A DNA stretch of 7,908 bases from Campylobacteraceae bacterium (GTDB lineage Bacteria > Campylobacterota > Campylobacteria > Campylobacterales > Sulfurospirillaceae). The translations under genes were made by a program, and so were the position numbers. The stretch spans positions 1 to 7,908 of the forward strand of contig JALVAU010000254.1 in the NCBI GenBank assembly GCA_027011025.1. Reading direction: 5' to 3'. The notes under the pieces were generated by a model. The model was not told where the DNA came from. It saw nothing but the letters and a program-made list of their open reading frames with translations, and did no database searches. Every line of letters starts with the position of its first letter. The first letter of the stretch is position 1. Below are positions 1-6,950 of the stretch, one piece after another.

Positions 1-43
1 TATAAAGAATAAGCATTAAAATTACACCATCAAACGAAAAACC

Positions 44-86
44 TAAAAGTAAAAAAATCTTGCCATATAGATAAATCTTACTTTTA
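44..86. promoter_or_regulatory. Inverted repeat in the leader of the psr operon
   Basis: Nine bases at 44-52 (TAAAAGTAA) are the exact reverse complement of 78-86 (TTACTTTTA), with a further ATCT/AGAT match inside (57-60 and 69-72). The right arm ends 27 bases before the psrA start. It could be a regulator site or a leader hairpin, but the sequence is very A/T-rich, so chance is possible. TTGCCA at 60-65 is -35-like, but no convincing -10 follows, so the operon promoter is not assigned. No gene is visible in 1-112. Confidence 0.3.
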
Positions 87-102
87 AAAATTCGTAAACT
101 AT

Positions 103-107
103 GGAGA
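103..107 (+). promoter_or_regulatory. Ribosome binding site deciding the psrA start
   Basis: GGAGA lies just after an upstream in-frame ATG at 101 and 5 to 6 bases before the ATG at 113. It therefore supports initiation at 113. This also places the twin-arginine motif at residues 6-12, as expected for a Tat signal. Confidence 0.7.
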
Positions 108-112
108 AAAAT

Positions 113-2551
113 ATGAAAGTTGAGATCTCAAGAAGGAGATTTCTTCAAGGCAGTGTTGCTCTTAGTGTTGTTGGTGGAACAGCACTTGGAACTACTAATA
201 TTTTGGCAGCTACAAAAAAAACTGAAGATTCCAAAATAAGGCCTACGAAGAAAACCCCGACACTTTGTGAGATGTGTGTCAATAAATGTGCACTCATAGC
301 GCAAGTAAGAAATGGTGTTATTAAAAAACTAGATCCAAATCCACTTTTCCCAAAATCTAAAAATATGCTTTGCGCAAGAGGAGATGCCGGAATACATGCC
401 CTGTATGATCCGGATAGATTAAAATATCCTCTTATTAGAATAGGAAAAAGGGGAGACGGCAAGTATAGAAGAGCATCTTGGGATGAAGCATTTGAGTTTA
501 TCAAAAACAAGATGGTAAAGATATTAGATGAAGAGAAAGACAACCGCTCCTGTATAGGTTATTGTGCTGGAGAGGGAATGGCAGAACCAACTTACAAAGA
601 GTTTATGTCTCAAAAATTTGGATCTTCAAATTTTATAAATCATGCTTCTATATGCTTACAGACTGCAATTTCCGGATATGCTTTGACCATAGGTGGATAT
701 GGTCAGGCAGATCTAAATAATGCAAAGTATATTATCATGGCAGGAGCCAATAGGGCAGAAGCTATACTTACCCCAGACACTATGGAGCTTTTTAAAAGAA
801 CCAGAGGAAGAGGTGCAAAACTGGTGGTAGTTGATCCAAGATATACAAATACTGCGATTCATGCTGATACATATGTACCTATAAAAGTGGGAACTGATCT
901 AGCTTTTGTGCTAGCACTTACTTATGTTGCAATTAAAAATAGACTTTACAATAGAGACTTTGTAGATAAGAATTTTGATAATTTTAATGTTTATAAATTA
1001 CATATATTGGAAAAAAAATATACTCCACAATGGGCTGAAAAGATTACAGGAGTGCCGGCTAAGACGATAGAGAAGATAGCTTATGATTTTATGGCAAATG
1101 CTCCAGAATCCGTCTATTATCAAGGAAGAAGAAGTACTTGGGGAGTTTTGGATTTTCAACTTCGCCGTGCGCAGGCTATATTTAGTGCTCTTGGTGGAGG
1201 AATAGATATAAAAGGAGGTATAGTTTTTGGTAGAAAATTACCTCTTGATGCTATTGAAATTAATGCTCCATTATATGCAAATGCACAAGAGAGAATAGAG
1301 AAAAAAGCAGCAGCTATTATTGGTTCGACCGGTTCATGGATAGCGTGGAGAAATATGGTAGCTCAAGGAAATACCCCTTATCAAGTAAGAGGACTGTTCG
1401 TTTACAAGCAAAACCCAATGCTTTCTGTTCCAAATACTAAAAAAACAAAAGAGATGTTTGAGAAGCTTGATTTGGTAGTAGTTATTGACACTATGCCTAG
1501 TGATACGGCTATGATGGCAGATGTTATACTCCCAGAGTGTACATACTTAGAGAGAGAAGATCCTATAAAATCCTTTGGTGGAGTGGAGCCTGCGATTGTG
1601 CTTAGGCAAGAAGTTATAAGTCCTATGTATGAAACCAAACCAGTCTTTGATATCATGAAAGGAATAGCTGAAAAATTGAGTAAACCTCTATGGCAAAATA
1701 CTCTAAAGTATGATGAAGATGTTCAAGATGACACTAAAGGCATGAAGCCAGAAGAGTTGGAGAAATATTATAAAGAGAATGGCTTTGATTTAACAGATAT
1801 GTTTGGAGAATCTCAAGAAGAAGAGAATAGAAAGATGTTTGTTGGCAAGTATGGAGAAAAAGCTTGGGAAAAACTTCGAGAAAAAGGTGTTTTTTACCCT
1901 AATATGGATAAATACTTTAAAAAACTAGACAATAATACTTTTGAGTATTATCCTGAAAATAAAAAGGCTTACTCTATAGACAAATTGGCTGAAAAAGCAG
2001 ATATGGATGCATATTTGCATGATACTTGCATCAATCCAAAAGAGATTTCAGAGCTAAGAAAGTTCTTTAAAACACCAAGCAAAAAAATAGAGTGTTATTT
2101 GGGCAATTTAAAGAAAAAAGGCGTAGATGCTTTGCCTACTTGGAGGGATGAAGCATATGTAAAAGTTCCAAAAGGTAAGTTTAAATTTATCACAGGTCGT
2201 CATGCTCAGTTTACTCAAGATGCTACCCAAAACAACATAATGTTACTTGAGTTGATGAAGGAAAATTATGTTTGGATAAACGAGAAAGAGGCAAAAATAA
2301 GAGGTATAAAATTTGGAGACGAAGTGGAGATAACAAGTAAGACAGGAAGTGTTCGCATAAAAGCCTATCCTACTCCAAAAATTGTACCTGAGACTCTATT
2401 TTATATACATGGATTTGGTGCAAAATCAACCGGCTTGACATTTGCACAAAGAAATGGTGCTAGTGATAATGAGATCATAGAAGATAAGATTGAGCCTGTT
2501 TTTGGTAGTGCTGTTATGCATGATACTATAGTAGATATAAGGAAGGTGTGA
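113..2551 (+). CDS. psrA: Polysulfide/thiosulfate reductase-type molybdopterin catalytic subunit (PsrA/PhsA family), Tat-exported
   Basis: Catalytic subunit of a periplasmic bis-molybdopterin (DMSO reductase family) enzyme, expected to reduce polysulfide, sulfur or thiosulfate. With the start at 113 it has 812 residues. Seen: a twin-arginine signal (S6-R-R-R-F-L-Q) with a hydrophobic stretch to about residue 33; a [4Fe-4S] motif C52-x2-C55-x3-C59-x27-C87; a candidate molybdenum-ligand cysteine C181 in the segment SICLQTA; the molybdopterin-binding core to about residue 525 with PsrA-like stretches such as MPSDTAMMADVILPEC; and a C-terminal dinucleotide-binding domain from about 690. About 50 residues longer than PsrA/PhsA as I recall them (about 760); the extra length probably lies in a charged segment near 530-660. 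First gene of psrABC; psrB starts two bases after its stop. Family assignment is strong. Substrate is inferred; arsenate or tetrathionate enzymes are related but fit less well. Confidence 0.88.
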   Translation: MKVEISRRRFLQGSVALSVVGGTALGTTNILAATKKTEDSKIRPTKKTPTLCEMCVNKCALIAQVRNGVIKKLDPNPLFPKSKNMLCARGDAGIHALYDPDRLKYPLIRIGKRGDGKYRRASWDEAFEFIKNKMVKILDEEKDNRSCIGYCAGEGMAEPTYKEFMSQKFGSSNFINHASICLQTAISGYALTIGGYGQADLNNAKYIIMAGANRAEAILTPDTMELFKRTRGRGAKLVVVDPRYTNTAIHADTYVPIKVGTDLAFVLALTYVAIKNRLYNRDFVDKNFDNFNVYKLHILEKKYTPQWAEKITGVPAKTIEKIAYDFMANAPESVYYQGRRSTWGVLDFQLRRAQAIFSALGGGIDIKGGIVFGRKLPLDAIEINAPLYANAQERIEKKAAAIIGSTGSWIAWRNMVAQGNTPYQVRGLFVYKQNPMLSVPNTKKTKEMFEKLDLVVVIDTMPSDTAMMADVILPECTYLEREDPIKSFGGVEPAIVLRQEVISPMYETKPVFDIMKGIAEKLSKPLWQNTLKYDEDVQDDTKGMKPEELEKYYKENGFDLTDMFGESQEEENRKMFVGKYGEKAWEKLREKGVFYPNMDKYFKKLDNNTFEYYPENKKAYSIDKLAEKADMDAYLHDTCINPKEISELRKFFKTPSKKIECYLGNLKKKGVDALPTWRDEAYVKVPKGKFKFITGRHAQFTQDATQNNIMLLELMKENYVWINEKEAKIRGIKFGDEVEITSKTGSVRIKAYPTPKIVPETLFYIHGFGAKSTGLTFAQRNGASDNEIIEDKIEPVFGSAVMHDTIVDIRKV
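2541..2546 (+). promoter_or_regulatory. Ribosome binding site deciding the psrB start
   Basis: GGAAGG lies inside the last codons of psrA, seven bases before the ATG at 2554. A GTG at 2548 in the same frame is only one base away from it, too close to be used. It shows translational coupling of psrA and psrB. Confidence 0.6.
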
Positions 2552-2553
2552 TT

Positions 2554-3219
2554 ATGAACTATGCAATGGCACTTGATTATCAAAATTGTATAAACTGCAA
2601 GGCATGTGAAGTGGCTTGCAAAGAGGAAAATGGAGTCCAGCTTGGGGCTGATAAACAAAGAATTTGGGTAGGCGTAACTGAGGGATCTATATTTGGTAAC
2701 CCTTTTGTAAACCTTTATCCCTCACAATGTAACCACTGTATAGATGCGCCATGCGTCAGTGTCTGTCCGACACATGCTAGCCATTATGTGGATGGTGGTG
2801 TTGTTATGGTTGATCCAACAAAATGTATCTTGTGTAAAGGATGCATGGAGGCTTGCCCTTATGATGCAAGATTTGTTGATGATACTATTTTTGCAGTTGA
2901 CAAATGTACTTTTTGTTATCATAGAATTGATGAGTACGGCACAACAGCTTGTCAGGCAACATGTCCTACAAAAGTTAGGATGTTTGGTGATTTGGATGAT
3001 GAGAACTCTGATTTAGTCAAATTGCTCAAAAAGCGAAAATTTTTCTTTTTAAAAGAGAGTGAAAAAACTGTACCAAAACTTTTTTATTTGGTGCCCGAAG
3101 ATGAAAATTTCTTGCTAAGAAGCGTAGGAAAAGAGACTAAAATTCATACATGGGATGAGATAAAACCGATATATGACAAAGCAAAGGCTAAAAGGAGTAA
3201 AGAATGGAAAAAATCATAA
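2554..3219 (+). CDS. psrB: Iron-sulfur electron-transfer subunit (PsrB/PhsB/DmsB family), four [4Fe-4S] clusters
   Basis: Electron-transfer subunit that passes electrons between the membrane subunit and the molybdenum subunit. The 221-residue protein (start at ATG 2554) has sixteen cysteines in the four-cluster arrangement of this family: C12/15/18/22, C59/62/67/71, C91/94/97/101 and C118/121/133/137. There is no signal peptide, so it is presumably exported together with the Tat-bearing PsrA, as is known for this family. The last 70 or so residues are lysine- and glutamate-rich and carry no cluster; they may contact the other subunits. It starts two bases after psrA stops and overlaps psrC by 16 bases, so the three are almost certainly co-transcribed and translationally coupled. 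The same fold serves many molybdoenzymes, so its specific role rests on the neighbours. Confidence 0.88.
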   Translation: MNYAMALDYQNCINCKACEVACKEENGVQLGADKQRIWVGVTEGSIFGNPFVNLYPSQCNHCIDAPCVSVCPTHASHYVDGGVVMVDPTKCILCKGCMEACPYDARFVDDTIFAVDKCTFCYHRIDEYGTTACQATCPTKVRMFGDLDDENSDLVKLLKKRKFFFLKESEKTVPKLFYLVPEDENFLLRSVGKETKIHTWDEIKPIYDKAKAKRSKEWKKS

Positions 3220-4466
3220 TAGCTGGGCTTGAAATAAACAAGATCAGCATCTTCAAGTTACTTTTTAACAAAGCAATGCTTGTGGCTTATGTTTTGTTGG
3301 CGGTTGGAATTTATGGAATATATGAAGCATTTGATGAGAGGTATTTTAGTGTTGTAGCAAATGCACACACGGCAGGATTAGATCCTACAAATCCTTATTT
3401 GATACAAGCGATGAAGGATGCAGTTTTTGGACATGTGGGAGAAGTGAGCAGGGAAAATCCTTGGACCCTTTTTATTGTGAACTACATGTATATGATTTAT
3501 ACAGGTAGTGGCATTATATTTTTGGTAGCACTTGCAGAGCTTATGAATATAGAAGTGATAGCTAAAACTGCAGCAGGATTTATGACACTAGGTTTAGCTA
3601 TGGTTTTTGCAGGGCTTTTTACAATTGCAACAGATTTGAATATGCTAAACATGTTAAGTATGCTAACATCTCCAAATTTTAATGCAGGGATGTGGTTGAT
3701 GCTCCCTCTTTATCTTACATACATACCTTTTGTTATGTTTGAAATTTATCTATTGATTACAAATAAAAAAGAGTGGGCAAAGAGGTTTGCATTGATTGTC
3801 TTGTTGCTGAGTGTTGGTGTTGATATTATTGAGTACTTTATACAGGCAAAACTCTTCTCTATGAATGTAGCTCGCCACCTATGGACAGAATTTCCTGCAC
3901 TTACTTTTTATTTCATCATCACAGCCTTTGTCTCATCTTTAGGAATTATGGGCTTGTATGCATTTTTTGATCACAGAAAATCTCCAATTTATAGAGATTT
4001 AATGGAAGATATTAGAAAAGCGATGCTATTTTTTGTTATAATACTAAGTGCTTATGAGATATTGGCATATTTAGTTGTAGATAAATCTTGGGCATTCAAT
4101 ATACTTTTTGGACCATTTAAATATGCTTATTTTGGTGGCTATATATTTTTGACATTGGTTTTACCATTTTTATTAACATTTAATAAGGGTAAGCCGATAT
4201 TAACAATCATAGCTTCTATCTCCACTATAATAGGTGGATATATAGGAAGATATCTATTTGTTTATGGTGGAAATGCGAATCCGCTTTCAGATAGATTTGC
4301 AACAGGTTATGAAAAATATGATTTTTACGGTGTGGCAAATAGTATTAACTATGAATGGCCTCATCAAGCAGAAGTTTTTATAGTCATCGGTTCAATTGGT
4401 GTGGCATTGGCTGTGTATAAATTGGTAAATTTACTTTTGTCAGTCTCTAAAATAAGAGAGCATTGA
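3204..4466 (+). CDS. psrC: NrfD/PsrC-type membrane quinone-interacting subunit, ten predicted helices
   Basis: Integral membrane anchor expected to exchange electrons with the quinone pool and pass them to PsrB. It has 420 residues and starts at ATG 3204 behind GGAG (3194-3197), overlapping the end of psrB by 16 bases. By eye there are about ten hydrophobic helices, near residues 24-42, 95-113, 122-144, 162-186, 194-212, 229-255, 271-292, 307-326, 330-354 and 389-412. Two long polar loops lie at about 43-94 and 355-388. The stretch W227-T-E-F-P-A-L-T-F and the late Y383-E-W-P-x2-A-E motif fit the NrfD superfamily. It is clearly longer than the eight-helix PsrC of Thermus (about 250 residues) or Wolinella PsrC (about 320), and closer in layout to the ten-helix HybB/DsrP-type members. 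The name psrC comes from operon context; membership of the superfamily is secure. Confidence 0.8.
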   Translation: MEKIIIAGLEINKISIFKLLFNKAMLVAYVLLAVGIYGIYEAFDERYFSVVANAHTAGLDPTNPYLIQAMKDAVFGHVGEVSRENPWTLFIVNYMYMIYTGSGIIFLVALAELMNIEVIAKTAAGFMTLGLAMVFAGLFTIATDLNMLNMLSMLTSPNFNAGMWLMLPLYLTYIPFVMFEIYLLITNKKEWAKRFALIVLLLSVGVDIIEYFIQAKLFSMNVARHLWTEFPALTFYFIITAFVSSLGIMGLYAFFDHRKSPIYRDLMEDIRKAMLFFVIILSAYEILAYLVVDKSWAFNILFGPFKYAYFGGYIFLTLVLPFLLTFNKGKPILTIIASISTIIGGYIGRYLFVYGGNANPLSDRFATGYEKYDFYGVANSINYEWPHQAEVFIVIGSIGVALAVYKLVNLLLSVSKIREH

Positions 4467-4495
4467 GAAAATTCACAGTTACTTCACAATTTATA

Positions 4496-4504
4496 TGTTA
4501 TAAT
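4496..4504 (+). promoter_or_regulatory. Extended -10 promoter for the small exported protein gene
   Basis: TGTTATAAT is a perfect extended -10 (TG, one base, TATAAT at 4499-4504) in the 105-base gap after psrC. No good -35 is seen at normal spacing, which is common in Campylobacterota. Transcription would start near 4511, a few bases before the stem-loop at 4516-4549. The gene at 4572 can therefore be transcribed independently of psrABC. Confidence 0.6.
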
Positions 4505-4515
4505 TATAATAATAA

Positions 4516-4549
4516 AAGGTTTTGTTTATTTATAAATGAGCAAAACCTT
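4516..4549 (+). promoter_or_regulatory. 5' leader stem-loop
   Basis: AAGGTTTTG (4516-4524) pairs perfectly over nine bases with CAAAACCTT (4541-4549). The 16-base loop can form a further four pairs (TTTA 4525-4528 with TAAA 4533-4536). With the predicted start near 4511 this hairpin would sit at the extreme 5' end of the mRNA, a position known to protect transcripts from decay. It is not followed by a T run, so it does not look like a terminator. Confidence 0.5.
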
Positions 4550-4560
4550 AAATCTTATGA

Positions 4561-4566
4561 AAGGAG
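4561..4566 (+). promoter_or_regulatory. Ribosome binding site deciding the start of the small exported protein
   Basis: AAGGAG, five bases before ATG 4572, is the best ribosome site in the leader. An in-frame ATG at 4536 lies within the leader hairpin and has no such site. Using 4572 puts the signal peptide at the N-terminus. Confidence 0.75.
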
Positions 4567-4571
4567 AAAAT

Positions 4572-4889
4572 ATGAAGAGATTACTAGTAGTAGTATTCGC
4601 AGCAATAGTAGGCTTGAGTTTTGTTAGCACTTCAGCATTTGCAAGTAGTGACAAAGGACAAAAGATAATTGTCAAAAAGTTAAAGAGAGCTTGTGGTTTC
4701 AATGGTGGTGTTTTGGCAAAAAAACATACTCAAGAAGAGTGGACTACAATCTTTAAGGCAGGCAATCTTAATAGTGAAATAAAGACACTATGTCCAAAAG
4801 CTAAGCCACTTAAGAAAAAATATGTTAAAGATGTTTATGATTTCTTAAATAACTTCGCTAGCGATAGCGGTAATGTACCATCTTGCTAA
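4572..4889 (+). CDS. Small exported cytochrome c-like protein lacking a haem motif
   Basis: A 105-residue protein of unassigned function. Residues 1-24 form a signal peptide (MKR, hydrophobic core, predicted cut after AFA), so it should be periplasmic. The mature part has a small cytochrome c-like layout: SDKGQKII near the start, a cysteine where the haem motif would fall, then KKHTQEEW and a C-terminal helix. Instead of CxxCH it has C41-G-F-N-G, so covalent haem attachment of the usual kind is not possible. It has three cysteines (C41, C74, C105), the last being the final residue after the SDSGNVPSC end. From memory, similar short proteins occur in other Campylobacterota and are often labelled cytochrome c; I cannot verify that here. 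It follows psrABC on the same strand but has its own promoter. A sulfur-carrier or redox partner role for PsrABC is speculation. Confidence 0.7.
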   Translation: MKRLLVVVFAAIVGLSFVSTSAFASSDKGQKIIVKKLKRACGFNGGVLAKKHTQEEWTTIFKAGNLNSEIKTLCPKAKPLKKKYVKDVYDFLNNFASDSGNVPSC

Positions 4890-4918
4890 TCATAATATAA
4901 AAAACAGTTTGTTTTACA

Positions 4919-4958
4919 ATATAAGGGGCTAGAATGCTTTGCATTTAGCCCCTTATAT
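4919..4958. terminator. Strong hairpin between convergent genes, probable bidirectional terminator
   Basis: Thirteen perfect pairs (4919-4931 with 4946-4958, including GGGGCTA/TAGCCCC) continue, after one bulged G at 4932, into AATGC/GCATT (4933-4937 with 4941-4945) around a TTT loop, giving 18 pairs in all. It lies between the plus-strand gene ending at 4889 and the minus-strand gene ending at 4989. Neither side has a classic adjacent T run (the minus-strand T run is about 12 bases beyond), so termination is inferred from stability and position. Confidence 0.65.
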
Positions 4959-4988
4959 ATCTGCTTAGTGCGGTAATAAGGTCAGACT

Positions 4989-6203
4989 TTAGTCTTCTTT
5001 TTTGGTTTTTATAGTACCGTCTAGTATGTTTTTTGCAACTTCCCAAGCTCTTAGACCTAATTTCTTTGCCTCTGTTGTTGCTTTTTGTACTTTTTCATTT
5101 TGCTTTATATTCTCTAGCGTCTCATTTGCATTTTTTCCGAGCTCTTCCATATCCTTTTTAAGGGTTTCTAGTTTCACTTCTGCTTTTTCTTTTATTTCGT
5201 CTATGGTAACATCTGTTGTGAGTTCTTCTAGCCTTTGAGAGATCGCCTCTTTTGCCTCTACTGTTGCTCGTTTAATTTTTTCTACAGAACTATCGTATTT
5301 TTGTATTTTTTCATCTAAAACTTTATGAATTTTACCGTCATATTGGTATGAAAAATCTTTGAGAATATCTATATACTCATCTTCTATACTCAGTAAATCC
5401 CTCTTTATAGAGTCTAAATTTTGCCCATGTAGAGCATCGCTCTCTTGGGGAGCAAATTGTATATCATTCTTGATTTTATTTATAGTTTTCAATATTCCAA
5501 GTTTTGTACCCTCAATAGCCCCGCTTGTTAACTCTTTGTTAAACGCCAAGTTTTCATTTGCTAGCTCTAAAGTTACACTTATGATAGTTTTTGTTATATT
5601 TGAAAATCTTTTCTTTGAAAACTCTCCATCACTCATAGCTTGAAATGAGAGATTTTTTGTGATTTGTAGAGTTGTATCTTCTATATCTTTTCCCTTCTCT
5701 AGAGTTGTTAACAGAGCCTCTTCTGTTGTTTCTCTTAAAATACCTAACATTTCAAGTGCATTTAGCTTTGTGTCATTTAGTGCTTCTAGGGCAGTATTTT
5801 TAAGATTTTGCGGAAACGAGTTGATATGTTTTTCAAGCGTGCTATATGTATTTTTTATAGAAGTTTGAATTTGAGTTTTCTGTTTTTGGACCGATTTTTG
5901 TAAATGTTCTATTTCATAGATAGTTTTATATAAAAACTCCTCTTTGTCATGATTTGCAGCTTCTAATAAACCCTCTATAATAGCAGAAATATTTGCAGAA
6001 TTTTTTAATTTTTCGTGTTCAAGAATTTTGCAATACTGCTCAAAGAGCTCAGCTGTTCTATCTTGAATTTTCTTTTCATCCTTTAATCTTTGCATTTTTT
6101 TTCTTGATAACTCAAAACTTAACTCTTTTAGTATCTTGACAAATTGAGGGTTTTCTCTGTTCTGTTTTATTGTGTTTAAAAATATTGTTTGGATAGATTC
6201 CAT
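4989..6203 (-). CDS. Uncharacterised helical/coiled-coil cytoplasmic protein
   Basis: A 404-residue protein I do not recognise with confidence. It is almost wholly alpha-helical in character: rich in Lys, Glu, Leu, Ile, Asn and Thr, only three prolines (19, 131, 252), one tryptophan (387) and one cysteine (58). There is no signal peptide or membrane helix. Heptad-like, strongly charged stretches lie at about 30-66, 86-125 and 262-380, the last with many KxxE patterns. A milder helical section at about 135-250 has loosely repeating elements (ALEMLGILRETTEEALLTTL; SGAIEGTKLGILKTINKI). Residues 331-380 recall LEA- or phasin-like amphipathic helices. The start is ATG 6203, with AAAGGAG at 6215-6209; an in-frame ATG at 6224 lacks such a site. 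It begins ten bases after the DUF493 stop and is last in the moaC operon. A structural, surface-binding or stress role is possible but unsupported. Confidence 0.75.
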   Translation of the reverse strand: MESIQTIFLNTIKQNRENPQFVKILKELSFELSRKKMQRLKDEKKIQDRTAELFEQYCKILEHEKLKNSANISAIIEGLLEAANHDKEEFLYKTIYEIEHLQKSVQKQKTQIQTSIKNTYSTLEKHINSFPQNLKNTALEALNDTKLNALEMLGILRETTEEALLTTLEKGKDIEDTTLQITKNLSFQAMSDGEFSKKRFSNITKTIISVTLELANENLAFNKELTSGAIEGTKLGILKTINKIKNDIQFAPQESDALHGQNLDSIKRDLLSIEDEYIDILKDFSYQYDGKIHKVLDEKIQKYDSSVEKIKRATVEAKEAISQRLEELTTDVTIDEIKEKAEVKLETLKKDMEELGKNANETLENIKQNEKVQKATTEAKKLGLRAWEVAKNILDGTIKTKKED

Positions 6204-6208
6204 TTTTG

Positions 6209-6215
6209 CTCCTTT
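6209..6215 (-). promoter_or_regulatory. Ribosome binding site overlapping the DUF493 stop codon
   Basis: On the minus strand AAAGGAG reads from 6215 to 6209, five bases before ATG 6203. It overlaps the stop codon of the DUF493 gene (6216-6214). It fixes the start of the coiled-coil gene and suggests translational coupling. Confidence 0.7.
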
Positions 6216-6483
6216 ATAATACAAATTTTATTTTATCATGCTTTTTTAGGGTTTCAAAAAGCTCTTTTCTGTCATCTTGATTGTGCACGAGTACTTCTAG
6301 TGTATGACTACTGTATTTTCCTTTTGAGCTATTTTGAGATTTTTTAAGACTATAAGCCCTATCCCCCAAAGCCTCTTTTGCAATTTTTTTGGCGCTATTA
6401 TCTCTGTTTATTATCATCTTATACTGCCAATTGCAAGGATAATCTAGTTTAAGCTCTTTTGTATTGTCCACTTTTTCCACCAT
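6214..6483 (-). CDS. DUF493 (YbeD/HP0495-like) small conserved protein
   Basis: An 89-residue protein of the DUF493 family, whose members (E. coli YbeD, H. pylori HP0495) are small ferredoxin-like-fold proteins with no settled biochemical role; regulatory or allosteric functions have been proposed. Family hallmarks seen are the DYPCNWQYK segment at 14-22, [13 protein letters not shown] at 52-64 and the KFVL end. Length is normal for the family. The ATG at 6483 is four bases downstream of GGAG (6491-6488), all inside the end of moaC. A GTG at 6480 is the alternative start, with better spacing. The first 13 residues lie in the moaC overlap (35 bases) and are probably not part of the conserved fold. 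It sits second in the moaC operon. Confidence 0.82.
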   Translation of the reverse strand: MVEKVDNTKELKLDYPCNWQYKMIINRDNSAKKIAKEALGDRAYSLKKSQNSSKGKYSSHTLEVLVHNQDDRKELFETLKKHDKIKFVL

Positions 6484-6922
6484 CTTTCTCCTCTAGTAGC
6501 ACATCACTTATAACCATAGATCTGTCTATCGCTTTTGCCATATCGTATATGGTTAAAAGTCCTATGCTTACACCCATGAGTGCCTCCATCTCTACTCCTG
6601 TCTGCCCTCTTAGTTTCGCAGTTACATAGAGTTTAAAGCCCGGCAGTTCTGGTAGTTCGTCTACATCGCAATTCACCGAAGTAAGCATCAGCGGATGACA
6701 CATAGGTATGAGATCACTTGTCTTTTTTGTTCCTAAAATTGCAGCTATGACAGCAGTTTGAATAACCGGACCCTTCTTGGTTTTTTCTCCAACTATCATA
6801 TCGAAAGCCTCTTGACTCATAGTTATAGTTCCACTAGCTTTTGCAACTCTAAATGTATCTGCTTTTTGAGAGACATCCACCATCTTTGGTCTATCTTTTT
6901 CATCCAAATGTGTTAATTTCAT
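6449..6922 (-). CDS. moaC: Cyclic pyranopterin monophosphate synthase (molybdenum cofactor biosynthesis MoaC)
   Basis: With MoaA, converts GTP to cyclic pyranopterin monophosphate, the first intermediate of the molybdenum cofactor; MoaC carries out the rearrangement of 3',8-cyclo-7,8-dihydro-GTP. At 157 residues it is full length. Conserved parts seen are [15 protein letters not shown] (3-17), [15 protein letters not shown] (67-81), TGVEMEAL (108-115), [11 protein letters not shown] (123-133) and GGKSG (148-152). Residues matching the known E. coli active site are K50 (E. coli K51), H76, E111, E113, D127 and K130 (E. coli K131). The start at 6922 follows AAAGGAG (6936-6930) by seven bases, and the last 35 bases are shared with the DUF493 gene. 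The cofactor it helps make is needed by the molybdoenzyme encoded at 113-2551, though it lies in a separate, convergent operon. Confidence 0.95.
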   Translation of the reverse strand: MKLTHLDEKDRPKMVDVSQKADTFRVAKASGTITMSQEAFDMIVGEKTKKGPVIQTAVIAAILGTKKTSDLIPMCHPLMLTSVNCDVDELPELPGFKLYVTAKLRGQTGVEMEALMGVSIGLLTIYDMAKAIDRSMVISDVLLEEKDGGKSGQYKRA

Positions 6923-6950
6923 TTTATTTCTCCTTTAAAGGCAATATTAA

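Noticed and set aside
101..112. ATG at 101 as the psrA start
   Set aside because: The only good ribosome site (GGAGA, 103-107) lies downstream of it and serves ATG 113.
113..2551. Respiratory arsenate reductase (ArrA) or tetrathionate reductase (TtrA) as the identity
   Set aside because: The overall layout is shared, but the core segments read like PsrA/PhsA; the protein is also short for TtrA as I recall that family.
4536..4571. Upstream ATG at 4536 as the start of the small exported protein
   Set aside because: It lies in the loop of the leader hairpin with no ribosome site, and would bury the signal peptide behind 12 extra residues.
4901..4915. Small hairpin AAAACA/TGTTTT after the exported protein gene
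   Set aside because: Only six weak A/T-rich pairs with a three-base loop; the much stronger hairpin at 4919-4958 explains termination better.
4977..4985. TAAGGTCAG shared with the right end of the palindromic block (7760-7768)
   Set aside because: A nine-base match with no matching structure around it; most likely chance.
5002..5868. Several plus-strand open frames opposite the coiled-coil gene
   Set aside because: They are hydrophobic-looking shadows of the minus-strand lysine/glutamate-rich gene, which has a clear ribosome site and operon position.
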